64,000 bases of DNA from Halothece sp. PCC 7418 (GTDB lineage: Bacteria; Cyanobacteriota; Cyanobacteriia; Cyanobacteriales; Rubidibacteraceae). Location of the stretch: NCBI RefSeq assembly GCF_000317635.1, contig NC_019779.1, forward strand, positions 806,001 through 870,000. The letters run 5' to 3'. Positions 1-9,243 of this stretch are shown piece after piece. A program made the translations under genes and the position numbers. The notes under the pieces were generated by a model. The model had not been told where the DNA came from. It worked only from the letters and a program-made list of their open reading frames with translations, and did not search any database. The stretch's first letter is position 1. Each line of letters starts with the position of its first letter.

Positions 1-1
1 C

Positions 2-1225
2 GCTCAATCTCAAAATCTGGTGTCCACAGATGATCAAGACTGCTTACCGCAGGTGATTTGCTCAACCGCGATTCATCCTGATAATAGTGAATATCAAGCT
101 GCTTTGGCAAGGGGCTGCCCAATTTTTCATCGCTCTGATGTGCTTGCTGGGTTAGTCGCGGAATATGAAAGCATTGCGGTGGCGGGAACACATGGCAAGA
201 CAACCACGAGTAGTTTACTGGGTTATGTTTTGTTAGAGGCTGGGATTGATCCGACTGTGGTGGTGGGAGGAGAAGTGGCTGCTTGGGAAGGGAATGCTCG
301 GGTTGGCGAAGGGCGTTATTTAGTGGCGGAAGCGGATGAATCGGATGGGTCTTTGGTGAAATTAAAGCCCGCGATCGGTATCGTTACCAATATTGAATTA
401 GATCATCCTGACCATTATCAGAGTTTATCAGCCGTGGTGGATATTTTTCAAACCTTTGCTGAACAAACTGAAACATTAATTGGATGTATTGATTGTGAAA
501 CGGTACGGGAGACTTTACAACCTGATATTAGTTATAGCTTAGATTGTAATCAAGGAGCAGATTATACAGTAACGGATATTACTTATCATGGACAGGGGGC
601 AAAAGCCACTGTTTGGGAACAGGGGAAAGCACTGGGTGAGCTCAACTTAAAGTTATTGGGTTGTCATAATTTGAGTAATGCTTTGGCGGTGATAGCAGCA
701 GCGAGAAAAATTGGGATTGAGTTTGAGGTTATCGCCAGCGCGATCGCGCAATTTACTGGGGCAAAACGACGCTTTGAAATCTATGGCGAAGAAAATGGCA
801 TTCTCTTTGTAGATGATTACGCCCATCATCCCAGCGAACTGCTTGCAACCCTTGCTGGGGCAAAATTACGAGTTGAAAGTCAACAAGCCCAACGTCTGGT
901 TGCCATTTTTCAACCCCATCGCTACAGTCGCACCGCTGCGTTTTTGCAAGAATTTGCCACTGCTTTTAAGTCAGCAGACTTAGTGGTGTTAACGGATGTT
1001 TATAGTGCTGGAGAAAGTCCCACTGATATCAATGGGGAACAATTAGCCCAACTGATGACTCAATATCATTCAGATGTAATTTATCATCAAGATTTATCTT
1101 CTCTCTCCAATCGCTTAAGAGACATTTTACGTCCTGGGGATATTGCGCTTTTTCTCGGTGCAGGAAATCTGAATCAAATTATCCCCGAAACGATGACCTG
1201 TGTAACGGAAAAAAAAGCAGCATGA
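2..1225 (+). CDS. murC: UDP-N-acetylmuramate--L-alanine ligase, 5' end outside window
   Basis: MurC adds L-alanine to UDP-MurNAc with ATP in the cytoplasm, the first amino-acid step of peptidoglycan precursor synthesis. The visible part has the Mur-ligase ATP loop AGTHGKTTT (about residue 55 of the visible part), the ESDGS and ELDHPDHY motifs, the central GCHNLSNALA segment and the C-terminal VDDYAHHPSE and FQPHRYSRT motifs. The reading frame is open to the window edge. A GTG at position 20 is in frame, but it lies after the Rossmann-like N-terminal domain that every MurC has, so the true start is probably upstream of the window. It overlaps murB by 4 bp (ATGA), which suggests translational coupling in a cell-wall operon. 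Confidence 0.95.
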   Translation, partial: AQSQNLVSTDDQDCLPQVICSTAIHPDNSEYQAALARGCPIFHRSDVLAGLVAEYESIAVAGTHGKTTTSSLLGYVLLEAGIDPTVVVGGEVAAWEGNARVGEGRYLVAEADESDGSLVKLKPAIGIVTNIELDHPDHYQSLSAVVDIFQTFAEQTETLIGCIDCETVRETLQPDISYSLDCNQGADYTVTDITYHGQGAKATVWEQGKALGELNLKLLGCHNLSNALAVIAAARKIGIEFEVIASAIAQFTGAKRRFEIYGEENGILFVDDYAHHPSELLATLAGAKLRVESQQAQRLVAIFQPHRYSRTAAFLQEFATAFKSADLVVLTDVYSAGESPTDINGEQLAQLMTQYHSDVIYHQDLSSLSNRLRDILRPGDIALFLGAGNLNQIIPETMTCVTEKKAA

Positions 1226-2121
1226 CACTCTATATTCCCGATACGAACTGCATTTTACAATCTCAAGTTGATCTTGCCCCTCATACCTCATTGCGAGTGG
1301 GAGGAAAAGCCCAATGGTATGTTGCTCCTAAAGACAGTGAGCAGTTACAAGCCAGTTTGCTGTGGGCGCAAGAAGAACAATTACCCATTACCTTTTTAGG
1401 CGGTGGGTCGAATTTACTGATCAGCGATCGCGGTTTATCTGGTTTAATTATTAGCGCCCGTCATTTCCGCAACTTAACCATAGACGAAGATAACGCAACT
1501 ATAACAGCAGCAGCAGGACTGCCTTTAGCAACTGTTGCTTGGAAAGCAGCTAAACGGGGTTGGAGTGGCTTAGAATGGGCTGTCGGAATCCCCGGTACGG
1601 TTGGCGGTTCAGTGGTGATGAATGCAGGGGCGCATGGGGCTTGCATGGGCGATGCACTCTTAGAAATTATTGTCGCAACTGCAGAAGGTAAACTGGAACG
1701 TCTCACTCCTGCTGATTTGGAATTTCGTTATCGCACCTCAAACTTACAAAATCGTCCGCGTTGGGTAATGGAAGCAACGTTTCAACTCCAACCTGGGTAT
1801 TCCCGAGAAACCATTACCGAGCAAACGAGAGCCAATCTTAATCAAAGACGGAGCAGTCAACCTTATGATAAGCCCAGTTGCGGTAGCGTTTTCCGTAATC
1901 CGAAAGAGCAAGCAGCAGGTTGGTTAATTGAACAAGCTGGCTTAAAAGGATATCAGGTTGGAGGCGCACAAGTGGCGCATCGCCATGCTAATTTTATCCT
2001 CAATTGTGGGCAAGCTAAGGCTCAGGACATTTATCAGATCATTGAGCACATACAGGAAAAAGTAGAGCAGCAATGGTCAATTTTATTGCAACCAGAAGTT
2101 AAACTATTGGGTGAGTTTTAA
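1222..2121 (+). CDS. murB: UDP-N-acetylenolpyruvoylglucosamine reductase
   Basis: MurB is the FAD enzyme that uses NADPH to reduce UDP-GlcNAc-enolpyruvate to UDP-MurNAc, immediately before MurC in the pathway. The 299-aa product is normal in length. It shows the FAD-binding segments [11 protein letters not shown] (about residue 59) and [18 protein letters not shown] (about residue 121), the substrate segment FRYRTSNL, the catalytic serine region CGSVFRNP (about residue 219), and a C-terminal glutamate in QPEVKLLG. The start ATG overlaps the murC stop. Together the two genes form a compact peptidoglycan-precursor unit. Confidence 0.97.
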   Translation: MTLYIPDTNCILQSQVDLAPHTSLRVGGKAQWYVAPKDSEQLQASLLWAQEEQLPITFLGGGSNLLISDRGLSGLIISARHFRNLTIDEDNATITAAAGLPLATVAWKAAKRGWSGLEWAVGIPGTVGGSVVMNAGAHGACMGDALLEIIVATAEGKLERLTPADLEFRYRTSNLQNRPRWVMEATFQLQPGYSRETITEQTRANLNQRRSSQPYDKPSCGSVFRNPKEQAAGWLIEQAGLKGYQVGGAQVAHRHANFILNCGQAKAQDIYQIIEHIQEKVEQQWSILLQPEVKLLGEF

Positions 2122-2153
2122 ATTTACATTATCGAGACGAAGGTTTATTCATC

Positions 2154-2498
2154 ATGACAGAAGGAAAAGGTTTTGGCTTTGGCTTAGGTAAAATGAAAGA
2201 ATTACGAGATGCCTTTGCGAAAGCACAACAAGTTCAACAAGGTGCTCAAGAACTCCAAGAGGAATTGGAGCAAATGAATATTGAAGGGCAAAGCAGTGAC
2301 GGTTCAGTGAAAGTTGTGATGAGTGGGAACCAAGAACCCCGTAGTGTTGAAATTTCTCCAGAAGCTGCGGAGAAAGGCGCTGAAGCTCTCTCAGCATCAG
2401 TGACAGAAGCACTTAAAGATGCTTACACCAAATCCACTGACACCATGAGAGAAAAAATGGAAGCCTTAACCAGTGGCTTACAACTCCCTGGGATGTAA
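2154..2498 (+). CDS. YbaB/EbfC family nucleoid-associated protein
   Basis: A small (114 aa) protein of the YbaB/EbfC family, known as dimeric DNA-binding proteins that influence nucleoid structure and expression. A Gly/Phe-rich N-terminus ([11 protein letters not shown]) is followed by a long helix rich in Gln/Glu, the family core around [20 protein letters not shown], and a C-terminal helix ending in a short hydrophobic tail. It lies 32 bp after murB on the same strand and may be co-transcribed. This order (murC-murB-ybaB) is common in cyanobacteria. The 293 bp that follow show no further gene that I can support. Confidence 0.9.
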   Translation: MTEGKGFGFGLGKMKELRDAFAKAQQVQQGAQELQEELEQMNIEGQSSDGSVKVVMSGNQEPRSVEISPEAAEKGAEALSASVTEALKDAYTKSTDTMREKMEALTSGLQLPGM

Positions 2499-2791
2499 TT
2501 AGTGATCGGAGAGTGTTGGAAAGGCAGATCAAATGTGATCTAATGTTTTGATTACTTTTTGACGCTCTCGCCTCAATTGACTAATGATCGACTCATTGCA
2601 CTGAGAGAAAATGAATCAGACAACAGCCATGTCTTTACAAGAAGAAACTGATAAACAGTTTTCAGGTTAGCTTGATAGCCTTCTTGTCTTCTTTTGAGCA
2701 TCCCGCCATTATGTGACAGGATAATCCCTACCCGAATCAGCAACACGATCGCGCTTTTAGATAAGATGGAAGGGCAGTATTGTAAAGTTTT

Positions 2792-4693
2792 ATGACAGCA
2801 ACAACCACTCCTTCCACTCAAACCCAACTCCCACCTTTAATTCCCCGTTCCTTATTATTTGGCAACCCGAAACGGGCGCGTCCCCGTCTTTCTCCTGATG
2901 CGAAATACATGGCGTATATTGCACCGGATGAGAAAGATGTTTTGCAAGTCTGGGTGCGTACCATTGGGGAAAGCGATGACCGACAAGTGACTCAAGATAA
3001 AAAACGGGGGATTCGTGCCTATTTTTGGACATATAAACCCGATCAACTGATTTATCTTCAAGATTCCGATGGCGATGAAAACTTCCACCTCTACGCGGTT
3101 GATCTCGCCAAGAATATTGTCCGCGATTTAACACCCTTCCAAGGGGTAAAAGCGCAACCGATTGATCTCGATCCAGAAACCCCTGATGAAGTGTTAGTGG
3201 GCTTAAACCTGAATAATGCTCAAAAATTTGATGTGTATCGCATCAACTTAAATAACGGTGCAGTAGAATTTGATAGCGATAACCCTGGTAATATCGTCAG
3301 TTGGACGGCTGATGCCCAATTTCAAGTTCGTGCAGCCGTTGCAGCTACTTCAGACGGGGGATCAGATCTCCTTTATCGGGAAACCCCTGACCAAGACTGG
3401 GAACTGCTGCGCCATTGGAGTGCGGATGATGAAGGCGGTGCGCTGAGTTTTTCTAAGGATGGTAAAACCCTTTATATTTTAGGGTCACATGATGCAAATG
3501 CAGAACGGTTGCTATCTCTCAATTTAGAGAGTCGAGAAGAAACCGTTATCGCTGAGGATGAACAATATGATGTGGGCGATGTTCTGATTCACCCCACAAA
3601 ACGTCATATTGAAGCGGTTTCTTTCTATAAAGATCAAGAAGAATGGCAAGTTTTAGACAGCGCGATCGCGCCAGATTTTGAAGTCTTGCGCCAACTGCGA
3701 GAAGGCGAGTTTGGCATTGCTAGCCGAGATTTAGCGGATCAAAACTGGCTGGTTGCTTATGCCACTGATGATGGTCCAGTTTATTACTATCACTATCATC
3801 GCGACACGCAAAAAGCAGACTTTCTCTTTACCAACCAACCCGAGTTAGAAGACCTCCCCTTAGCGAAAATGGAACCGGTTTCTTATCAAGCAAGGGATGG
3901 TTTAACGATTCATGGCTATTTAACCACCCCAGTGGGAATCGAAGCCAAACAGTTACCCACTGTGTTATACGTTCATGGGGGTCCCTGGGCGCGAGATACT
4001 TGGGGCTATCAACCGACAGTGCAATGGCTCGCCAACCGAGGTTATGCTGTTTTACAAGTCAACTTCCGCGGATCAACTGGCTATGGAAAAGACTTTCTCA
4101 ATGCGGGTAATCGTGAATGGGGTGGTGCAATGCACAATGACCTCATTGATGCGGTGGAATGGTTAAAAGCAAAAGGCATTTCTGATCCGAATCGGATTGC
4201 GATTATGGGCGGATCTTACGGCGGTTATGCGACTCTAGCTGGGTTAACCTTTACCCCTGATGTCTTTGCTTGTGGCGTGGATATTGTTGGCCCGTCTAAC
4301 TTGATTACACTGATTAATAGTGTTCCTCCTTACTGGAAACCGATGATGTCCATGTTTGCCCATCGGGTGGGAGACATTGAAACCGAAGAAGAGTTTTTAC
4401 GGGCTTGTTCGCCTTTATTTTATGCGGATCGGATTCAAAAGCCCTTACTGATTGGTCAAGGGGCAAATGATCCCCGGGTGAAACAAGCGGAAAGTGAGCA
4501 AATTGTTGCAGAAATGCGAGAAAAAGGCAAGCCTGTGCAATATGCCCTTTATACCGATGAAGGACATGGTTTTGCTCGTCCTGAGAACCGAATGCACTTC
4601 TACGCGATCGCGGAAAACTTCTTAGCCGAATATCTAGACGGACGCGCGGAAGCCGTCGGGGAAATTGAAGGTCATTCTGGCATTGTCAGTTAA
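2792..4693 (+). CDS. S9 family (prolyl oligopeptidase/acylaminoacyl-peptidase type) serine peptidase
   Basis: A 633-aa cytoplasmic peptidase: no signal peptide is visible at the N-terminus. The first roughly 370 residues look like the beta-propeller of S9 enzymes (repeated short blocks such as LSPDAKYMAYIAP and LSFSKDGKTLYIL), and the last roughly 260 residues are an alpha/beta-hydrolase. The catalytic triad can be placed: Ser475 in GGSYGGYA, Asp560 in GANDPRV and His592 in DEGHGFARPENR. The oxyanion region GGPWARDTWGY also fits. The family cleaves small peptides or N-acylated amino acids from short peptides. The exact substrate cannot be read from sequence. It stands alone, with psbY following on the same strand. 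Confidence 0.92.
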   Translation: MTATTTPSTQTQLPPLIPRSLLFGNPKRARPRLSPDAKYMAYIAPDEKDVLQVWVRTIGESDDRQVTQDKKRGIRAYFWTYKPDQLIYLQDSDGDENFHLYAVDLAKNIVRDLTPFQGVKAQPIDLDPETPDEVLVGLNLNNAQKFDVYRINLNNGAVEFDSDNPGNIVSWTADAQFQVRAAVAATSDGGSDLLYRETPDQDWELLRHWSADDEGGALSFSKDGKTLYILGSHDANAERLLSLNLESREETVIAEDEQYDVGDVLIHPTKRHIEAVSFYKDQEEWQVLDSAIAPDFEVLRQLREGEFGIASRDLADQNWLVAYATDDGPVYYYHYHRDTQKADFLFTNQPELEDLPLAKMEPVSYQARDGLTIHGYLTTPVGIEAKQLPTVLYVHGGPWARDTWGYQPTVQWLANRGYAVLQVNFRGSTGYGKDFLNAGNREWGGAMHNDLIDAVEWLKAKGISDPNRIAIMGGSYGGYATLAGLTFTPDVFACGVDIVGPSNLITLINSVPPYWKPMMSMFAHRVGDIETEEEFLRACSPLFYADRIQKPLLIGQGANDPRVKQAESEQIVAEMREKGKPVQYALYTDEGHGFARPENRMHFYAIAENFLAEYLDGRAEAVGEIEGHSGIVS

Positions 4694-4820
4694 ATTGGGC
4701 TTCCTGACCGCCTTCTCGTTGATTCTTCCCCACCTTTTGCCAAAATTTTCCCCTTGTCAGTTATTATGGTTATCAGAAGAATCATAAAAAAATCTTTAAA
4801 GCGAGAGGTGAAAATCAATT

Positions 4821-4943
4821 ATGGACTGGCGAATTGTGATTGTGCTTTCTCCAATTATTTTGGCTGCAAGTTGGGCTTTGTTTAATATTGGTGCAGCAGC
4901 CATTAGACAAGCGCAGGACTTTCTGAATAACCAGAATGGTTAA
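4821..4943 (+). CDS. psbY: photosystem II protein Y
   Basis: A 40-codon gene. The product begins [15 protein letters not shown] and ends with a charged, Gln/Asn-rich tail ([12 protein letters not shown]). It is a single transmembrane helix whose length and sequence match cyanobacterial PsbY, a peripheral low-molecular-mass subunit of photosystem II in the thylakoid membrane, located next to cytochrome b559. A GA-rich ribosome binding region (GCGAGAGG) lies about 13 bp before the ATG. A strong hairpin-T5 terminator follows the stop, so the gene is probably a single-gene transcription unit. Confidence 0.88.
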   Translation: MDWRIVIVLSPIILAASWALFNIGAAAIRQAQDFLNNQNG

Positions 4944-4964
4944 CTATCCTCAATAACCTTTGAG

Positions 4965-5000
4965 AAGTCGTTGTTTCTAGTACAGAGACAGCGACTTTTT
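4965..5000 (+). terminator. Rho-independent terminator after psbY
   Basis: The arms AAGTCGTTGT and ACAGCGACTT pair over 10 bp (one G-U pair) around a 13-nt loop and run directly into TTTTT. It lies 22 bp after the psbY stop codon and just before the heptanucleotide repeat tract. Confidence 0.8.
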
Positions 5001-5003
5001 ATA

Positions 5004-5350
5004 TGGTCACTGGTCATTAGTCATTGGTCATTGGTCATTAGTCATTAGTCATTAGTCATTAGTCATTTGTTATTTGTTATTCGTTCTTTGGTAATTGGTA
5101 ATTGGTAACTGGTAACTGGTCACTGGTCACTGGTCACTGGTCACTGGTCACTGGTAACTGGTAACTGGTCACTGGTCATTAGTCATTAGTCATTAGTCAT
5201 TAGTCATTAGTCATTTGTTATTCGTTCTTTGGTAATTGGTAATTGGTAATTGGTAATTGGTAACTGGTAACTGGTCACTGGTCACTGGTCACTGGTAACT
5301 GGTAACTGGTCACTGGTCACTGATAACTGATTACTGATTACTGATTACTG
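5004..5350. repeat. heptanucleotide tandem repeat tract (TNGTNAY family)
   Basis: About 345 bp made almost wholly of 7-bp units of a few related types in blocks: TGGTCAT/TAGTCAT, TGGTAAT, TGGTAAC and TGGTCAC. The blocks themselves recur, which suggests that larger units have been duplicated. It has no coding capacity. Short tandemly repeated heptanucleotides are known in cyanobacterial genomes. This tract fills the whole gap between psbY and the convergent 842-aa gene. Related tracts are found at 9.24-9.37 kb (same strand) and 34.45-34.61 kb (opposite strand). Confidence 0.95.
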
Positions 5351-5390
5351 TTCCCCCTCCCACACCAAAAAGAGGGGGTCAACTTGAGAA

Positions 5391-7919
5391 TTAGACGTTG
5401 ATTGCTTCCACACCTTGTTCTTTGTCAATAAAATCTTGCACCCGTTGACGATATTCTCGCAAAGTATTATCGACCCACTCGCGATCGTCGCCATTGGCGA
5501 AAATATGAACTAAGGGTTCACCTGCATCAGGTAACACTAAAACCCAGTCATCGGTTTGCGGGTTAATCACTTTCACCCCATCAATCAGTTCTAACTGATC
5601 CGTGGGATGGGTTTCGACTAAATAGCGCATTAACGCCCCTTTCACCGTCCAAGGACAGCGCATGGTATAAGATTTATGACAGACGCGCGGTAATTCTGTG
5701 CGAATTTCTGCAAGCGACCGCTCTTGCACCGTCAACATTTCAATGAGTTTGGCAATACAGAACATAGCATCAAACCCAGGATGCAATTCTGGGAAGATAA
5801 AGCCCGTGTCACCACTTCCTCCTAAAACAACATTGGGGTTTTCTTGACAGGCTTCCATCAGCGCCGTGGGGCTTGCTTTCGTGCGAATGACTTTACCATC
5901 GTGACGGCGGACAATTTGTTCTACTGCACTAGACGCATGAACGGGGACAACAATCGTGCTACGAGGATGCGCGGTCATCATCATATTCACCATTAAAGCG
6001 GTTAGAATCTCACCACGAATTGATAAACCCGCTTCATCCACTAGAACCAACTGTTCACCATTTGCAGCCACTTGTACGCCCATATTGGCTTTCAGGGCTT
6101 CCACCACTTGACCGAGTTCATTGAGTAAGGTTTCTCGTTCCTCATTGGATAACGCCGTTTGGCTAAGACTCGCATTTAAGACAACCGCATCACAGCCAAA
6201 TTTCCCTAGAAGTAGCGGTAACACTGCACCAGAAACGGCATAAGCATAATCAATCACGATTTTTGCGCGACTATTATTGACCGCTTCTACATTCAGGTGT
6301 TTCTCAAAGCTATGGCTATAAACATCTAAGACTTGGGCGGGATAGAACACTTCACCAATCTCGGGAATTTGCGCTCGTCGTAAATCTTCTTTGAAATACG
6401 CTCCCTCAATTTTCTTCTCTTTGGCTTTCGAGATATTAATTCCCTGTTCATCCACAAATTCAATCAGCAGATGATCATGGCGACTGGGATGTAAGCGCAC
6501 ATGAATCCCACCCACAACTGACATTGTAGGAATTGTGGTGCGAGTAATCGGAATCGCTGAGGCTTCTAAATTTTGCACATTCACCCCTGTTGACATTAAC
6601 CCAGACACCAGCGATCGCGTGACCATACGAGAAACACTGCGTTGATCGCGAGAGACACTCACCGTTGCGCCTGTTTTCAGGGTTGACCCATAAGCAGCCC
6701 CTAGCTTAACCGCAAATTCAGGGGTAATATCAATATTGGCAATGCCAGTAACCCCTTGCTGTCCAAATAAATTCCGTTGCGCCATGTTCCCCCAAATGAG
6801 GTTAATATTTAAAGTTGCCCCTGACTCAATTTGTTTGCTGGGCCAAACTCGTACCCCTTGACTAATTTGAGCCTCTTCGCCAACGGTACATAATGCGCCA
6901 AGAGTTACCCCCTCTTGAATGTGGGCGCGTCGGTCCACTCTCACGCCTCTAGAAATCGAACACGCCCAGATGTGTGCTTGTTCCCCAATAATCACCCCAT
7001 TCCACAGAATGGGACTTTTGAGATCTGCTTCTGCGCCAACGGTTACGTTATCGCCAATGACGGTTCCTGCTTCAATATTCACTCTCGGTCCAATGCGACA
7101 ATTACTCCCAATGAGAACAGGCGGTTGAATATTCGCACTGGGGTCAATGGTGGTATTTTCCCCCACCCAAAGCCCTGGCGATTTTTCCTCATAAGCAAAA
7201 TCAATTTTTACTTTTTGGTGTAGCGCATCATATTGCGATTCGCGATAGGCTTCTAAATGACCCACGTCGCACCAATAATCGTCAGCAACATAACCATACA
7301 TCGGTTCTCCTTTCTCTAGCAGCAAGGGGAACAAGTCTTTAGAGAAATCACATTCTTCATTTTTAGGGAGATACTGTAAAACTTCAGGTTCAAGAATATA
7401 AGTTCCTGTATTCACCGTGTCAGAAAAAATTTCACTACTGGATGGTTTTTCTAAAAAGCGTTGAATCCGATTTTCTTTATCTGTAATGACAACCCCAAAC
7501 TCAACGGGGTTGGGAACTCGGGTTAAAACTAACGTTGCTTTCGATTGATTCTCTTTATGGAATTGGATGGCTTCAGAGAGGTCAAAATCAGTCATGCTAT
7601 CCCCACTGATCACTACAAAAGTGTCATCGAGGAGTTCTTCAACATTTTTGACGCAGCCTGCTGTACCGAGGGGTTGGTCTTCTTCCACCGCATATTCCAT
7701 TTGCACCCCAAAGTCGCTACCATCCCCGAAGTAGTCACGCATCACATCTGGGAGATAGTGTAAAGTGGCGATAATTTCACGAATATTGTGGCGTTTAAGT
7801 AAATTAACAATGTGTTCTGCCATTGGGCGGTTCAGAACCGGTACCATGGGCTTAGGCAGATCACAGGTTAGGGGTCGGAGTCGAGTTCCAGACCCACCAG
7901 CCATTAATACTGCACGCAT
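5391..7919 (-). CDS. NDP-sugar pyrophosphorylase (mannose-1-phosphate guanylyltransferase type) fused to a phosphomannomutase-like domain
   Basis: An 842-aa protein in three parts. Residues 1-235 are a nucleotidyltransferase with the signature MAGGSGTRLRPLT and the PKPMVPVLNRPM motif. About 250-380 is a left-handed beta-helix of hexapeptide repeats (runs such as IGSNCRIGPRVNIEAGTVIG). About 390-830 resembles phosphohexomutases. The first part should make an NDP-sugar (GDP-mannose or NDP-glucose) from the sugar-1-phosphate. The mutase part looks catalytically damaged: where active enzymes have TASHNP it reads HVRLHPSRHD, and where they have the metal loop DGDADR it reads AANGEQLVL. I therefore expect a regulatory or structural role for that domain. 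The gene is monocistronic and convergent with psbY. Confidence 0.85.
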   Translation of the reverse strand: MRAVLMAGGSGTRLRPLTCDLPKPMVPVLNRPMAEHIVNLLKRHNIREIIATLHYLPDVMRDYFGDGSDFGVQMEYAVEEDQPLGTAGCVKNVEELLDDTFVVISGDSMTDFDLSEAIQFHKENQSKATLVLTRVPNPVEFGVVITDKENRIQRFLEKPSSSEIFSDTVNTGTYILEPEVLQYLPKNEECDFSKDLFPLLLEKGEPMYGYVADDYWCDVGHLEAYRESQYDALHQKVKIDFAYEEKSPGLWVGENTTIDPSANIQPPVLIGSNCRIGPRVNIEAGTVIGDNVTVGAEADLKSPILWNGVIIGEQAHIWACSISRGVRVDRRAHIQEGVTLGALCTVGEEAQISQGVRVWPSKQIESGATLNINLIWGNMAQRNLFGQQGVTGIANIDITPEFAVKLGAAYGSTLKTGATVSVSRDQRSVSRMVTRSLVSGLMSTGVNVQNLEASAIPITRTTIPTMSVVGGIHVRLHPSRHDHLLIEFVDEQGINISKAKEKKIEGAYFKEDLRRAQIPEIGEVFYPAQVLDVYSHSFEKHLNVEAVNNSRAKIVIDYAYAVSGAVLPLLLGKFGCDAVVLNASLSQTALSNEERETLLNELGQVVEALKANMGVQVAANGEQLVLVDEAGLSIRGEILTALMVNMMMTAHPRSTIVVPVHASSAVEQIVRRHDGKVIRTKASPTALMEACQENPNVVLGGSGDTGFIFPELHPGFDAMFCIAKLIEMLTVQERSLAEIRTELPRVCHKSYTMRCPWTVKGALMRYLVETHPTDQLELIDGVKVINPQTDDWVLVLPDAGEPLVHIFANGDDREWVDNTLREYRQRVQDFIDKEQGVEAINV

Positions 7920-8246
7920 AAAACCTCCTTGAGATTACGAACAAAGTTAAGGGAGTCGAGATGCAATGAATGTCTTCCGTTCCCTGCAGTTTGCTGATCA
8001 GCTTAAAAATGATATCTATTTAAAGTTGTTTTCTCATCTTCCTTGTGCAATATTTTCTCTGTTTACTGCTAATTGAGGAAAGTTTGAGACAGACGACAAT
8101 TGATAATTCTTTTGGAGATTCGGCAGAACTGGGGAATCCCATAATATATATTCTAACTTTGGTCACTGATGAGGAACAAAATATGGCAGAATTAGTTAAA
8201 GAATTGTTGCAGTGTTTAAATCTTATTGATTGAGATTATTTAAGTT
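7920..8246. other. intergenic region between the divergent pyrophosphorylase and ndhO genes
   Basis: Two divergent genes must have their promoters here. The only coding-like element I see is a 16-codon frame at 8183-8233 (MAELVKELLQCLNLID) with GAGGA seven bases before its ATG, ending 13 bp before ndhO. It may be a leader peptide or chance. No repeat, tRNA or known riboswitch was recognised. Confidence 0.4.
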
Positions 8247-8465
8247 ATGGCTGGAAAAGTTAAGAAAGGGGCTTTAGTCCGCGTTATTCGTGAAAAACTT
8301 GAGAATAGTTTAGAGGCAATGGCGAGCGATAATCGCTTTCCCTCTTATTTATTTGAAAGTAAAGGGGAAATCTTAGAAACAGAAGGGGATTACGCTTTTG
8401 TTAAGTTTTATGTGGCGACCCCAGGGATGTGGCTTCGTCTTGACCAGTTGGAAGTCGCCGAATAG
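8247..8465 (+). CDS. ndhO: NAD(P)H-quinone oxidoreductase subunit O
   Basis: A 72-aa protein matching NdhO, a small peripheral subunit of the cyanobacterial/chloroplast NDH-1 complex on the thylakoid membrane, which takes electrons from ferredoxin for cyclic flow and respiration. Characteristic parts are the basic N-terminus (MAGKVKKGALVRVIREKLENS), FPSYLFESKGEI and the C-terminal LRLDQLEVAE. The whole sequence is an SH3-like small barrel without membrane segments. It is preceded by a possible 16-codon leader and followed by hairpins. Confidence 0.93.
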   Translation: MAGKVKKGALVRVIREKLENSLEAMASDNRFPSYLFESKGEILETEGDYAFVKFYVATPGMWLRLDQLEVAE

Positions 8466-8477
8466 TTGAAACTCTCA

Positions 8478-8535
8478 CCCCTCTCGCTGAGGGGAGGTTA
8501 CTAGTTATCCCTAAGGGCGAAGGGTCGTTCGCCCT
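8478..8535 (+). terminator. hairpins after ndhO, possible terminator
   Basis: Two hairpins follow the stop codon: CCCCTC/GAGGGG with a 5-nt loop, and AGGGCGAA/TTCGCCCT with a 6-nt loop. Neither is followed by a clear T tract, so termination here is an inference. Confidence 0.35.
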
Positions 8536-8622
8536 CAGACCAGTTACCAAAGAACAAAAATTTAGACTGTACCTCATGAGAGTGAAAATGACTATATTCA
8601 TAATTTGAGAGTTAAAAAAGTC

Positions 8623-9243
8623 ATGAGTATCACTTGTCAGCAATTAATTGAACGTCATCCCGATAGCTGGGAACAAGCAACGGTTCATCCTTTTTTAGAA
8701 GCCTGCCAATCGGGAAAAATTAAACCGAAACAATTTAATACTTGGTTAGTTCAAGATTATCTTTTTGTTATTGAATTTACTCGTTTGTTAGCAAAAACTT
8801 TGGCGAATGCACCCCCAGAGCATTTTGATGTTTTCTTAGGGGGATTAACTGCAATTAAAGATGAATTAAATTGGTTTCAAATAAAAGCAAAAGAGCGCGA
8901 TCTCGATTTAGAGACGGCAAAACAACAAACCTGTCAGGCTTATTGCGAGTATATGCAGAAAGTAGGAGAAATGTCTTATCCTGTGCAAGCAATGGTGATT
9001 TGGGCGATCGAGCTTGCTTATAATCAAGCCTGGCAAAAACCAGGACCAATGGTCGCGCCTTATGATGAATTTGCAGATCGTTGGGGGAATACTGATTTTA
9101 CCGAGTATGTAAAACAGCTAGAAAAACAAGCGAATCAGGCGCTTTATGAAGCCGATCAAGAAACCCAAAAATATTTAGAATCAGCGTTTGTCAAAATTGC
9201 TAGTTTAGAAAAAGATTTCTGGCAAATGGCATATAACAATTAG
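8623..9243 (+). CDS. TenA/thiaminase II-PqqC-like family protein
   Basis: A 206-aa all-helical protein of the TenA (haem-oxygenase-like fold) family, which in well-studied members hydrolyses aminopyrimidine breakdown products of thiamin for salvage. Visible family features are the N-terminal HPFLEACQSGKI, the FNTWLVQDYLFVIEFTRLLAK helix, and the C-terminal YPVQAMVIWAIELAYNQAWQ region. A TTG in frame 18 bp upstream would give MRVKKV extra. I prefer the ATG because MSITCQQLI begins the conserved part. The TAG stop codon is itself the first triplet of the heptanucleotide repeat tract that follows. A thiamin role is likely but not shown by neighbours. Confidence 0.8.
   Translation: MSITCQQLIERHPDSWEQATVHPFLEACQSGKIKPKQFNTWLVQDYLFVIEFTRLLAKTLANAPPEHFDVFLGGLTAIKDELNWFQIKAKERDLDLETAKQQTCQAYCEYMQKVGEMSYPVQAMVIWAIELAYNQAWQKPGPMVAPYDEFADRWGNTDFTEYVKQLEKQANQALYEADQETQKYLESAFVKIASLEKDFWQMAYNN

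Noticed and set aside
2790-3134. Minus-strand frames under the S9 peptidase
   Set aside because: Shadows of the strongly supported peptidase gene in other frames.
5004-5350. CRISPR array in the heptanucleotide tract
   Set aside because: Units are 7 bp with no spacers; it is a simple tandem repeat.
8605-8622. TTG start for the tenA-like gene
   Set aside because: It adds a basic hexapeptide not seen in the family; the ATG 18 bp later is a better start.
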